The notes under the pieces are model-generated. The model saw nothing but the letters and a program-made list of their open reading frames with translations. It was not told where the DNA came from and ran no database searches. Below are positions 52,735-60,282 of a stretch of 60,282 bases of DNA, piece by piece. This DNA comes from Oligoflexia bacterium (GTDB lineage: Bacteria > Bdellovibrionota_C > UBA2361 > JBGSMV01): positions 1-60,282 of the forward strand of contig JAIBBU010000018.1 in the NCBI GenBank assembly GCA_019694515.1, given 5' to 3'. The position numbers and the translations under genes are program-made. How positions within the stretch are numbered: position 1 is the stretch's first letter; each line of letters starts with the position of its first letter.

Positions 52735-52778
52735 TGGGCTAGAGTTAATACTATCGCGTCGCGATAAAATGATCTAAG

Positions 52779-52808
52779 AAGGCCCGAGCGATCGGGCCTT
52801 TTATTTTT
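52779..52808 (+). terminator. Rho-independent terminator after the pilus cluster
   Basis: A perfect 9-base stem AAGGCCCGA / TCGGGCCTT (52779-52787 and 52792-52800) with a GCGA loop, followed by TTATTTTT. It closes the transcript that carries pilQ and the two lipoproteins. It is directly followed by the start of the TPR gene at 52811. Confidence 0.92.
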
Positions 52809-52810
52809 GG

Positions 52811-53245
52811 ATGACGGGCGTTGTGGAGGAATCAATCGGGGCGGTTCTTGAGCGAGACCCAGGCAATCCGCTCTTCGCTAGGCAGGCAGAGGAGTTGCGA
52901 AAGGCGGGCGCCCTAAATGAGGCACTGCTGTCTTGCCTTAAAGGTCTTTCCCATAACCCAGCTTGCCATGAAGGGCGGCTGGTCCTAGCGCGGGTGCTTT
53001 TTCAGCTCGACTTTATTCCATTCGCGGTGCGGGAGGTGCAAGAGCTCCGTAAAGCTTTTCCGCAGAGCCGCTCTGTTGAGAAATTGCTGATGGCAATCGC
53101 TCCTGACATCGCGGTCCAGCCGGGAGCCGAAAAGGAAGCGGAACAGGCTCCTGCGGGTGAATCAGACGGGACATTGGCCGAGGCCGATTTCGATATTGAG
53201 GATCTCGAACTGATCGAAAAGGAAAAGAAGGGACTGCCTGAGTGA
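52811..53245 (+). CDS. TPR-like protein
   Basis: 144 residues with tetratricopeptide-like helices: NPLFARQAEELRKAGALNEALLSCLKGLSHNPACHEGRLVLARVLFQLDFIPFAVREVQELRKAFPQS. A flexible acidic tail ends in FDIEDLELIEKEKKG, a plausible peptide-docking motif. There is no signal peptide. The start codon is 2 bases after the terminator, so no 5' leader is seen; the ribosome site is the T-rich end of the terminator, which makes the exact start uncertain. Confidence 0.65.
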   Translation: MTGVVEESIGAVLERDPGNPLFARQAEELRKAGALNEALLSCLKGLSHNPACHEGRLVLARVLFQLDFIPFAVREVQELRKAFPQSRSVEKLLMAIAPDIAVQPGAEKEAEQAPAGESDGTLAEADFDIEDLELIEKEKKGLPE

Positions 53246-53382
53246 CAGCAGGGGTGCTCCGAAGAATGGGACGATCAACTAGAATCGTACTGATATCAAA
53301 GAGTTAGTCATTTAACAGATCTTTACATCGGGCAGTTACTGGAGTTGCGGCCTGGTGTGTGTCAAAATCGGTGGGCTTTTCT

Positions 53383-53850
53383 ATGGATATTACCGAATTA
53401 GAACAAATACTTAAGCTTCTGCGGCAGAACGAGGTGACCAAGTTCGAGTTGCAGCGAGAGGGCACAACCCTTCGAATTAGCCGTGCTGGTAATGAGACTG
53501 CGCAGTCTGTCTCGCCTGCCGCGATTCGTATCGAGCCGGCCATCGTCGGAGCTGCTAACGGTCAGGTTGGCATGCAGCAACAGGCAGCTGCGGCCGCCGA
53601 AGATTCCGGCTTCGTTAAGGTGGAGTCGCCGATCGTGGGCACCTTTTATCGCAAACCCTCACCCGATGCCGAGCCATTCGTCAAGGAAGGTGATCGCGTT
53701 TCCAAAGGCGATACGCTGTGCATAGTCGAAGCCATGAAATTGATGAATGAGATCGACGCGCCGTGTGATGGCGTGATCCAGCGCGTCATGCTGAGCGATG
53801 GTCATGTCGTAGAATTTGGCGAAGTCCTGTTCCTAATAAACCCCTCTTGA
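53383..53850 (+). CDS. accB: Acetyl-CoA carboxylase biotin carboxyl carrier protein
   Basis: 155 residues from ATG 53383 (MDITELEQILKLLRQNEVTKFEL); the GTG at 53359 is an alternative. The N-terminal helical domain is followed by an Ala/Gln-rich linker. The biotinyl domain has ESPIVGTFYRKPSPDAEPFVKEGD and VEAMKLMNEI, with the biotinylated Lys119. It carries the carboxyl group between biotin carboxylase and carboxyltransferase in fatty acid synthesis. accC begins 10 bases later. Confidence 0.96.
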   Translation: MDITELEQILKLLRQNEVTKFELQREGTTLRISRAGNETAQSVSPAAIRIEPAIVGAANGQVGMQQQAAAAAEDSGFVKVESPIVGTFYRKPSPDAEPFVKEGDRVSKGDTLCIVEAMKLMNEIDAPCDGVIQRVMLSDGHVVEFGEVLFLINPS

Positions 53851-53860
53851 GGATGTTGTT

Positions 53861-55261
53861 GTGCCGGGAAGTTCCTTATTCAGTAAGGTCCTGATCGCTA
53901 ACCGCGGTGAAATCGCTGTTCGCATTATTAGAGCCTGCCATGAGCTCGGAATTCGCACCGTCGCCGTCCATTCGAAAGCTGACGTCGACGCTTTGCATGT
54001 CAAGCTGGCCAGTGAGAGTGTTTGCATCGGACCGGCTTTGGCTAAAGACAGCTATCTCGCCATTCCTTCAATCATGTCGGCTGCCATTGCTACCGGTTGT
54101 GACGCGATTCACCCGGGCTACGGTTTCCTAAGTGAGAATCCCGCATTTGCTGAAGTATGCGCCACCTGTGGAATTACCTTCATCGGCCCGGCAGTTAAGA
54201 ATATGAGGGTCATGGGCGACAAGGCGCGCGCCCGCCGTGCGGCCGACAAAGCCGGTGTTCCGACGATTCCCGGCGACAGCAAGGGCTTTCTAGACGCGGC
54301 GGAAGCGATCTTGGTGGCTGAACGCGCTGGGTTCCCGGTGCTGCTTAAGGCTTGTGCTGGCGGCGGGGGACGCGGCATGAAGATTGTCAAAGAGGCTCAG
54401 GAGTTCGCGGCGCTTTTCAGTACTGCACAGCGGGAAGTTGAAGCGGCCTTTGGCGATGGTCATCTGCTGGTGGAAAAGTATCTTCCCAAAGTACGGCACA
54501 TCGAGGTTCAAATCGCGGGCGACAAGTCCGGTAATGTGATCCACCTCGGAATTCGTGACTGCTCGGTGCAGCGGCGTTATCAAAAGATCATCGAAGAATC
54601 TCCATCGATTGGACTTCCTCCCCATTTGCAGGAGCAAATCCAGAACGCCGCGGTAGAACTAGGCCGCGCCGCGAATTACACCAATGTAGGGACGGTTGAA
54701 TTTTTAGCGGACCTAGAAAAGGGCGCATTTTATTTCATTGAAATGAATACGCGCTTACAGGTTGAGCACCCGGTCACTGAAATGTTGACCGATACCGATA
54801 TCGTCAAGGAGATGATACGGCTTGCTGCCGGCCACGATCTCTCTTTCAGCCAGGATCAGGTAAAGATGAAGGGGCATGTAATGGAAGCGCGCATCAACGC
54901 GGAAGATCCAAAAACATTGATTCCTTCACCAGGCTACATCCAGGTTTATCATCCGCCGGGCGGAAATGGGGTGCGGGTCGATTCTGCCATTTATAGCGGA
55001 TATACCGTGCAGCCCTATTATGATTCGTTGATCGCCAAGCTGATCGTGCGCGCCGAAGACCGCTCGGCCTGCATTCGCAAGATGTTAGTAGCGCTTGATG
55101 AGTTTATGGTCACTGGAATTAGAACCAATATCGAGCTCCACCGTCGTATCCTGCAGCACCCTGATTTTGTCAGTGGAAACTTCCACACTAAATTCCTTGA
55201 TCACGTCAATTTATTCGCGGAGGAGAACACTGCCAATGAAACTAGCCGAGCGCTGCACTAA
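53861..55261 (+). CDS. accC: Acetyl-CoA carboxylase, biotin carboxylase subunit
   Basis: 466 residues, GTG start with GAGG about 7 bases upstream. ATP-grasp enzyme that carboxylates biotin on AccB. Landmarks are VLIANRGEIAVRIIRACHELGI, HPGYGFLSENPAFAE, LLKACAGGGGRGM (ATP-grasp glycine loop), HIEVQIAGDKSGN, EMNTRLQVEHPVTEM and RINAEDP. The length is about 15 residues longer at the C-terminus than the E. coli protein. The stop overlaps the DUF1573 gene by 26 bases. Confidence 0.97.
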   Translation: MPGSSLFSKVLIANRGEIAVRIIRACHELGIRTVAVHSKADVDALHVKLASESVCIGPALAKDSYLAIPSIMSAAIATGCDAIHPGYGFLSENPAFAEVCATCGITFIGPAVKNMRVMGDKARARRAADKAGVPTIPGDSKGFLDAAEAILVAERAGFPVLLKACAGGGGRGMKIVKEAQEFAALFSTAQREVEAAFGDGHLLVEKYLPKVRHIEVQIAGDKSGNVIHLGIRDCSVQRRYQKIIEESPSIGLPPHLQEQIQNAAVELGRAANYTNVGTVEFLADLEKGAFYFIEMNTRLQVEHPVTEMLTDTDIVKEMIRLAAGHDLSFSQDQVKMKGHVMEARINAEDPKTLIPSPGYIQVYHPPGGNGVRVDSAIYSGYTVQPYYDSLIAKLIVRAEDRSACIRKMLVALDEFMVTGIRTNIELHRRILQHPDFVSGNFHTKFLDHVNLFAEENTANETSRALH

Positions 55262-56234
55262 ATCGCTAATTGCACTTCTGTTTATTGGGATTTTTCCGGC
55301 AGCAGTTTTTTCGCAGTCGAAGATTTCCGTTCCTAATCCGGTCTATGATTTTGGTACGATCAGTCAGGGCACCAAAGTACACCATGAATTCGTGGTCAAG
55401 AACCTGGGGAATTCTGACCTGGACATCCAACGACTGGTGACCTCCTGTGGGTGTACGGCTTCGAGCGCATCGAATGATAAGATCGCGCCCAACGCCGAAG
55501 GCAAGATCAGTGTGGATTTCGACTCTAGCGGCTTTTCCGGCGAAAAGGTCAAAACCGTGACGGTTTATAACAACGATCAAGACAATCCCTCGCTAATTTT
55601 GACGTTGCAGGGAACGGTAGAGCCCGATGTGATGGTGGAGCCGAAGAATATTGTTTTCGGCGATCTGCCGAAGGGTATGGAGACAGCACGCGAGGTTACG
55701 GTTACAGCGCGTAGCGGTTCATCTGTAAAAATTGGCGAGGTTAAGAGCTTCTCAAAGAACCTGGTGGTAAAGGAGCTTTCGCGCCAAGCCGGCGCAGTGC
55801 GTTTCAGTGTCGCGATTAGCCCGACGGCGCCAATGGGCGAACTACGCGATCGGGTCGTAGTCTTTACCCAGGGCAGCGCTAGCTCGAGCGTTAATCTGCC
55901 TGTTTTTGCCTCGCTTAAAGGCGATTTACGGCTGAGCCCCCCGACCCTTTCTTTTGGCATCATTGAAGGCCAGGAGAAGCTGCGAAAGACCGTCAAGCTG
56001 GAAAATTTCGGTACTGAGAACGTTCAGATTACCAAGCTCGATTCGGACAACGGTGCCGTGCATGCAACTTTTAAACCGATCAAGGACGGGCGTATCTTTG
56101 TGATCGACATCGAAATCGACCCAAAGCAGGTTAAGAACGACCTACGGGCAACTTTAAACATCGAAACCAGCAAGAGTGCCGAGCAGCAACTAACGCTGAA
56201 TATCTACGGGGTCCTTGCCCCGGCCGTAAATTAA
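55236..56234 (+). CDS. Exported DUF1573 protein
   Basis: 332 residues from ATG 55236 with GGAGGAG about 10 bases upstream; the open frame from 55095 is accC sequence in another frame. Signal peptide (about 8-25, VFSQS). A DUF1573 domain follows at once: NPVYDFGTISQGTKVHHEFVVKNLGNSDLDIQRLVTSCGCTAS. Two further Ig/ASPM-type beta sandwiches follow (PKNIVFGDLPKGMETAREVTV, PPTLSFGIIEGQEKLRKTVKL). The family is exported and its function is unknown. The gene starts inside the accC 3' end, so it is translationally coupled. Confidence 0.9.
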   Translation: MKLAERCTKSLIALLFIGIFPAAVFSQSKISVPNPVYDFGTISQGTKVHHEFVVKNLGNSDLDIQRLVTSCGCTASSASNDKIAPNAEGKISVDFDSSGFSGEKVKTVTVYNNDQDNPSLILTLQGTVEPDVMVEPKNIVFGDLPKGMETAREVTVTARSGSSVKIGEVKSFSKNLVVKELSRQAGAVRFSVAISPTAPMGELRDRVVVFTQGSASSSVNLPVFASLKGDLRLSPPTLSFGIIEGQEKLRKTVKLENFGTENVQITKLDSDNGAVHATFKPIKDGRIFVIDIEIDPKQVKNDLRATLNIETSKSAEQQLTLNIYGVLAPAVN

Positions 56235-56312
56235 GTACAACGCAATTTAAAACCATTGTGATCCTATGGTTTTCCGGTTTTTGCCCGGCTCCAGCCGTAC
56301 TATGCTAGACCG

Positions 56313-58001
56313 ATGAGCACGCTGCGGCGAATCGTTTTCCCTCTGTTCTTACTCGCCCACGGCGTTGGCCTAAGCTCGGCCGCGGCGGATGATACCGTCC
56401 TTTGCGGACTGCATTTTGCCGTTGATGAAGTTCAGACCATCGATGCCCAAAGTGTAAAAGTCACGATAGGGGGCCAGGGCCGTATTATTGCCAAAGATCA
56501 GATCGAGCAATATATCGCCGAAGCATTTTTTCTTGATAACGCAAGAGCGGCGGCCTTCTCTGCGGATGCTTTAGGGTCTTTTATCGACAGCTGTCTACTC
56601 AGTGCAAAGCCCCGGGCCGCGGCTGCGGCTTTGATTGCTTATAGCGTCGTGGCGCCTAATGCAGCCGCAAGCAAGGTTGCAAGACTCATAGCTCAGACCG
56701 ACCAAGCTAAAACCGACACCGAGGCGTTGAGCGTCTTTCTGAAATCCGTAATTCTGTTTTCTTCCAAACAGCGGCTGCCCTCAACCGTGGTTGCGCCGGC
56801 GATTTTGAAGATTGGCAGTACTGAACCTGCTTGGATCAAGCAAAATGCCCCCGCCAGCGTATTTGCCCATTCAGACGAAATCGGGCAGATGGCGCTGGAA
56901 CATTTCAAGCAGCTGGTCCTGACTCAGCAGTCGAAGGAGATCCGTGTTTTTGTCGAAAACACGGTGCTTCTGCTCGGATCTACGGACAGTACCTCAAAAA
57001 TCTTACAGAACGCGCTCAATCGTTTCGAAACATTGTCTGACGCGCTGCGGGTGGGACAACTGGCGCAGCTGTCAGCGGCGCTGCAATCTTTTAGCGTCGA
57101 TCCAACGCAGGCTGGGCTTCTTGGTCCGGCGGTTCCCGCCGCGCTGCATGCTGCAGCCCTGAAGTTTATTGAGGAGGGTAATCCCGAGTATGCAGTGCGG
57201 GTCCTGGCTTTTTTGGCGGAGCAGGAACGCACACCTCAGACAGATGCGCTAGTTTTACGCGCCCTATCTGATCTCGACGGGCAGCCGCTACATCTAGCGT
57301 TTGATCATCAGGTGGCAGATTTCCTGGGGGCGGTTTCAAAAGAAGATTCGCGGGTGCTGATGCTGTACGGCAACGCCCTGCTCAAATTCGCCTATCAGTT
57401 GCTGAATCAGGGCGATATAGAAAGAGCGGGCCGACTAATAGGTATTTTAAATGGTCTCGGGGCCGGGCCAGCCAACGGAGAGATTGAAACGGCAGTTGCT
57501 GTTGCATACGCTAGTCAGGGCAATTTGGGCCGGGCAGGGTGGATGTTGGCGCAGATTAAAGGCGGGCCATCGGTTGCTGCCAGGACGCGCGTGTGGGCGG
57601 CAGACATGCAGTACCATGGCCGCTTCAAGCCCTTTCTTTTGTTAGTCGGTTCGTTAGTCGGTGCGCTATTAGCGTTACGCGTAACCGCGATCGTGAAGGC
57701 CAAAAAGGCAACTCGGGTGGCGCAAATGTATCAATCGCCGGAAGGCAAAGCAGCATTTGCTGCGCTTAAGAAAACCTTTAGCCCCAAGCATAATGAATAC
57801 TCAGAATGCCTGAAAGTTCTGGGCCTGCCCGCGGGAGCCACCGTGCGTGATATCAAATTGGCGTATCGTACGCTGGTCAAGGAGGTGCATCCTGATATCA
57901 ATAAAGATAACGATCCCGAAAAAGCCGCGCGTTTCATCTCCCTTACCGAAAAATACGAGCGCGCCCTTGATCTAAGAAGCGAGCTCGGACTCGGCGAATA
58001 G
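56313..58001 (+). CDS. Membrane-spanning J-domain (DnaJ-like) protein with large periplasmic region
   Basis: 562 residues. A signal peptide (about 1-25, SSAAADD) leads into a roughly 400-residue helical region rich in Ala/Leu with alpha-solenoid periodicity (IEEGNPEYAVRVLAFLAEQE, NQGDIERAGRLIGILNGLG). A transmembrane helix (about 440-460) follows, then a cytosolic J-domain (about 493-555). The HPD motif is His526-Pro-Asp in KEVHPDINKD. The layout implies a periplasmic sensor or scaffold that recruits DnaK from the cytosol. The C-terminus is a bare J-domain without Gly/Phe or zinc regions. Confidence 0.85.
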   Translation: MSTLRRIVFPLFLLAHGVGLSSAAADDTVLCGLHFAVDEVQTIDAQSVKVTIGGQGRIIAKDQIEQYIAEAFFLDNARAAAFSADALGSFIDSCLLSAKPRAAAAALIAYSVVAPNAAASKVARLIAQTDQAKTDTEALSVFLKSVILFSSKQRLPSTVVAPAILKIGSTEPAWIKQNAPASVFAHSDEIGQMALEHFKQLVLTQQSKEIRVFVENTVLLLGSTDSTSKILQNALNRFETLSDALRVGQLAQLSAALQSFSVDPTQAGLLGPAVPAALHAAALKFIEEGNPEYAVRVLAFLAEQERTPQTDALVLRALSDLDGQPLHLAFDHQVADFLGAVSKEDSRVLMLYGNALLKFAYQLLNQGDIERAGRLIGILNGLGAGPANGEIETAVAVAYASQGNLGRAGWMLAQIKGGPSVAARTRVWAADMQYHGRFKPFLLLVGSLVGALLALRVTAIVKAKKATRVAQMYQSPEGKAAFAALKKTFSPKHNEYSECLKVLGLPAGATVRDIKLAYRTLVKEVHPDINKDNDPEKAARFISLTEKYERALDLRSELGLGE

Positions 58002-58517
58002 GGGCTTGGGGCCTGCGCCGACCTGCAGGACGCTTCGACAATGGGCGCGCCGCGGGAATTCTTCTACTTTGAACTCCAGGGCCTTCAATCCGGCGTAATG
58101 CGGAAGGGGTAAGGGTAACCGGGGGCAGTAGCTGCGGCGATTGCCTTGGCTGCCTGGCAGCAGCTACGGGATTTCGCTGCAGATGCGCGGCCGCGGCCTT
58201 ACCGCGGATTACAGAAAGAAGCGGATCGTCGCCCGATAGATTCGATTGGGCCCAACGTAGAGCCCACAGCGGACGGCCGCTCGTGATCTCGTGGATGATA
58301 TGTTTGAGGACGGTATGGTTCAGCATGCTGAGAGAGGCTGCAATTTGCGCTCCCCATCGGCACGGGCCCAACACATTGAAACTACTAATATATTTGCGAG
58401 CTTCTTTTGACTCTGGCGCTCAGCCGCCGCAGCACTGCTGCAAAATTGCATCATTCCCAGTTGGAGCCAGCGGTTCAGGTTGGAAAAGTAACAGCGCTTA
58501 AACTATCATCACTGTTT
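58002..58517. other. Intergenic region between the J-protein gene and the SRP RNA
   Basis: About 515 bases without a supported gene. A 143-codon reverse frame (57943-58374) runs into the preceding gene and has no motif or ribosome site. Short stretches in different reverse frames look protein-like but are separated by stops, so a decayed gene is possible though unproven. The promoter of the SRP RNA should lie in the last 100 bases. Confidence 0.4.
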
Positions 58518-58612
58518 GGTGGTCAGGCATGCGCGAGAGTGACCGTAAATCCGGTCAGGCCCGGAAGGGAGCAGCCGCAGCGGATTTCTTCTGTGATGCA
58601 TGTCTGATCGCC
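58518..58612 (+). ncRNA. ffs: 4.5S signal recognition particle RNA (small bacterial type)
   Basis: The core GGTCAGGCCCGGAAGGGAGC then AGCC (58553-58576) is the invariant SRP domain IV hairpin with its GGAA tetraloop and asymmetric internal loop. The flanks AAATCC and GGATTT extend the stem. The outer arms GGTGGTCAGGCATGC and GCATGTCTGATCGCC pair with a few G-U. A T-run follows. The RNA binds Ffh for membrane targeting. It lies 45 bases upstream of dnaX. Confidence 0.95.
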
Positions 58613-58657
58613 TTTTCTTAGAGCAAAGAATAACGGTCTAATCCAAATAGCATTGCG

Positions 58658-60282
58658 ATGTCTTATCAGGTGCTCGCGCGAAAGTACCGGCCTCAAGATT
58701 TTAGCTCCGTCAGCGGACAGGAGCATGTCACGCGCACCCTCTCGAATGCCATCAAACGGGACAAGATATCGCACGCCTATTTATTGTGCGGGCCGCGCGG
58801 AGTAGGCAAAACTTCGATCGCGCGAATTTTTTCAAAGGCGCTAAATTGCCAAAAAGGTCCTACCCCCAAACCGTGCTTGAAGTGTACGAATTGTTTGGAG
58901 ATTGCCCAGGGGATTAGTTTAGCAGTGCGCGAAATTGACGGGGCTTCTCATAATAGCGTGGATAATGTCAGAGAACTAATCGACTCGTTCCGTTCGCTGC
59001 CCGCACCGGGCTCCAAGTATAAGATCTATATCATTGACGAAGTGCATATGCTGAGCACGGCGGCTTTCAATGCGCTCCTGAAAAGTTTGGAGGAGCCGCC
59101 TCCGCATACAGTTTTTATTTTGGCTACCACGGAACCGCACAAGATTCCTGAGACCGTGATTTCACGCTGCCAGCGCCATGATCTTAGAGCGCTTAGCGCC
59201 CAAGATATCCAAGATCGGCTGCGGCAGGTGAGTACCGAGGAAAAAATTAAGATAGCCCCCGAAGCTCTGCGTATGATTGCGCGCTATGCTGAAGGGTCGA
59301 TGCGTGATGCGCATTCAATTCTGGACCGGGTCCAGGCTTTTTGCGAGGACGCCATTACGGCTGCTGATGTAGGCCGGCTCTTGGGATCGGTTGAACGCCG
59401 GGTGCTTTTTGATCTGTCTTCGGCTGTGTTTCAGCATGACACATCCAAGGTGCTAAGCCTCTTGGAGGAGGCTTCCGCGACGGGCCTGGACATTGGACTT
59501 TTTCTGAAAGAATTCGCGACTCATTATCGTGAGCTTTTGGTGGCGAGATTCGGAGGCGCAGGAGCGCTGGAACGGATGGGGTTGGGCAGTGATGATATTG
59601 TAGAACTTCAGCGCCAAGCCGCGAGCGTCAGCGCCACCGATTTACAGGATTTGGCGCAGCTTGCTCGAGAAGGGGCGGATGCTGCGCTGCGCAGCGCCTA
59701 TCCTAAGTATGTCTTGGAGGCACTTCTAGTGCGCATGGCGTTGCGTGAAAACGTGAAGGATCTTCAAGAATTGATCGGTATGCTTTCCGCAGCACCACAG
59801 ACGTTAGTGGCTCCCCAGCCCGCTGCTCCCAGCGCGACGGCGGCTGTGCGCCTAAAAAAAAATCCTAAAGTAGAGGAGCTCGAACCGCCAGCGGCCGTGC
59901 TCAACCTCGATTGGGCCGCGTTCATTAAGCATGTGGCCGGAGCAGGTCAGCCCTTAATGGCCGAACAGCTCAAGTATCTCTCGGTGCAAGAATTCGGCAA
60001 GGGCGTGCTGAAGGCTACGGGGCCGGAATTTTCGGTGCGTTACCTTGAATCCCAGGATAACACCAAGAAGATCAAGGAGGCGCTGAGCGCCTTTTCCCAG
60101 GTCTCTAGCTGGAGCATCAACTTGCGTCTGGCCGAAGGCGGTAGCGGTTCGATTGTACCGGGCAGTCTGGCGCACCGCGAGCGGCAGTCGCAGGATACTA
60201 AGAAACTGGAATCCCACGATGCGGTAGAGAACGATCCGAATTTCAAGAGTTTGCAGAGAGCTTTTCCCGGAAGTAAAATAGA
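58658..60282 (+). CDS. dnaX: DNA polymerase III subunits tau/gamma (3' end beyond window)
   Basis: 541 full codons from ATG 58658 (MSYQVLARKYRPQDFSSVSG) with no stop before the edge; the last residues FPGSKI suggest the end is near. Clamp-loader ATPase. Landmarks are CGPRGVGKTSIARIF (Walker A), four zinc Cys (ALNC ... PCLKCTNC), DEVHMLSTAAFNALLKSLEEPP (Walker B), and the sensor region ISRCQRHDL. The run of nine A at 59854-59862 (Leu-Lys-Lys-Asn codons 399-402) is followed in the -1 frame by TAA at 59866 and in the +1 frame by TAG at 59871. Slippage there would make a roughly 400-residue gamma form. The alpha-binding domain follows in frame 0. Confidence 0.97.
   Translation, partial: MSYQVLARKYRPQDFSSVSGQEHVTRTLSNAIKRDKISHAYLLCGPRGVGKTSIARIFSKALNCQKGPTPKPCLKCTNCLEIAQGISLAVREIDGASHNSVDNVRELIDSFRSLPAPGSKYKIYIIDEVHMLSTAAFNALLKSLEEPPPHTVFILATTEPHKIPETVISRCQRHDLRALSAQDIQDRLRQVSTEEKIKIAPEALRMIARYAEGSMRDAHSILDRVQAFCEDAITAADVGRLLGSVERRVLFDLSSAVFQHDTSKVLSLLEEASATGLDIGLFLKEFATHYRELLVARFGGAGALERMGLGSDDIVELQRQAASVSATDLQDLAQLAREGADAALRSAYPKYVLEALLVRMALRENVKDLQELIGMLSAAPQTLVAPQPAAPSATAAVRLKKNPKVEELEPPAAVLNLDWAAFIKHVAGAGQPLMAEQLKYLSVQEFGKGVLKATGPEFSVRYLESQDNTKKIKEALSAFSQVSSWSINLRLAEGGSGSIVPGSLAHRERQSQDTKKLESHDAVENDPNFKSLQRAFPGSKI
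59854..59862 (+). promoter_or_regulatory. Slippery A9 run in dnaX (gamma/tau slippage candidate)
   Basis: Nine consecutive A between the clamp-loader ATPase part and the tau-specific C-terminus. In the -1 frame the reading continues AAA TCC TAA and stops at 59866-59868. In the +1 frame the stop TAG is at 59871-59873. Thermus thermophilus dnaX uses a nine-A run with transcriptional slippage to make gamma, and E. coli uses AAAAAAG with ribosomal frameshifting. The sequence fits the same strategy; slippage is inferred. Confidence 0.6.

Noticed and set aside
57943..58374. 143-residue reverse gene after the J-protein gene
   Set aside because: It overlaps the J-protein 3' end and has Arg/Pro-rich frame-artefact composition. 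Protein-like fragments fall in different frames.

Overview
The window is a chromosomal segment of a Gram-negative bacterium. The evidence is an O-antigen-ligase-type protein, several lipoboxes, a type IV pilus secretin with its inner-membrane alignment proteins, a bifunctional PBP1A, and an Mpl-type muropeptide ligase. The gene mix (class Ic-type ribonucleotide reductase, GldA/F/G-like ABC cassette with a DUF4340 protein, pilMNO-pilQ next to accBC, many exported proteins of unknown function) fits a deltaproteobacteria-like or uncultivated lineage. No marker in the window fixes the phylum, so this placement is inference. SURF1 suggests aerobic respiration through a haem-copper oxidase. MetH implies access to cobalamin.

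Layout. 1-6100: a truncated reverse gene, a long leader with an NrdR box, then nrdA, nrdB and pdxH. NrdB has Phe at the radical-tyrosine position and Glu at the first metal ligand, the signature of class Ic (Mn/Fe) enzymes. 6100-8670: a small accessory patch with an exported orphan, a HigB/HigA-like toxin-antitoxin pair with a palindromic operator candidate, and about 0.9 kb of decayed dispersed repeats. 8670-13690: SURF1, a pair of adjacent KASIII-like genes (one with an intact Cys-His-Asn triad, one with all three replaced), an exported coiled-coil protein and a sulfotransferase. 13690-20730: an O-antigen ligase/polymerase, several proteins of unknown function, and an orphan HPt plus response-regulator pair. 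20800-28750: cobalamin-dependent methionine synthase, a 1264-residue protein that reads as a degenerate RelA/SpoT homologue, and a lipoprotein.

29050-42600: a lone CpaB-like protein, an ABC exporter cassette (GldA-, GldF- and GldG-like, plus DUF4340), PBP1A, an exported cyclophilin with an altered active site, a membrane vWA protein with a coiled-coil partner, five tandem 20-bp repeats, and mpl. 42700-45030: tRNA-Val(CAC) and priA. 45260-53250: pilM, pilN, pilO, a 350-bp gap holding a small ORF and a promoter candidate where pilP would be expected, pilQ (itself a lipoprotein), two lipoproteins, a terminator and a TPR protein. 53380-60282: accB, accC, a DUF1573 protein, a membrane-spanning J-domain protein, the 4.5S SRP RNA and dnaX (cut by the window end). 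dnaX carries a run of nine A with stops just downstream in both alternative frames.

The most unusual items are the catalytically dead RSH-like giant, the active/inactive KASIII pair, the Phe-type NrdB, the membrane J-protein and the dnaX slippage site. All functional statements come from reading translated sequence by eye; no database search was run.
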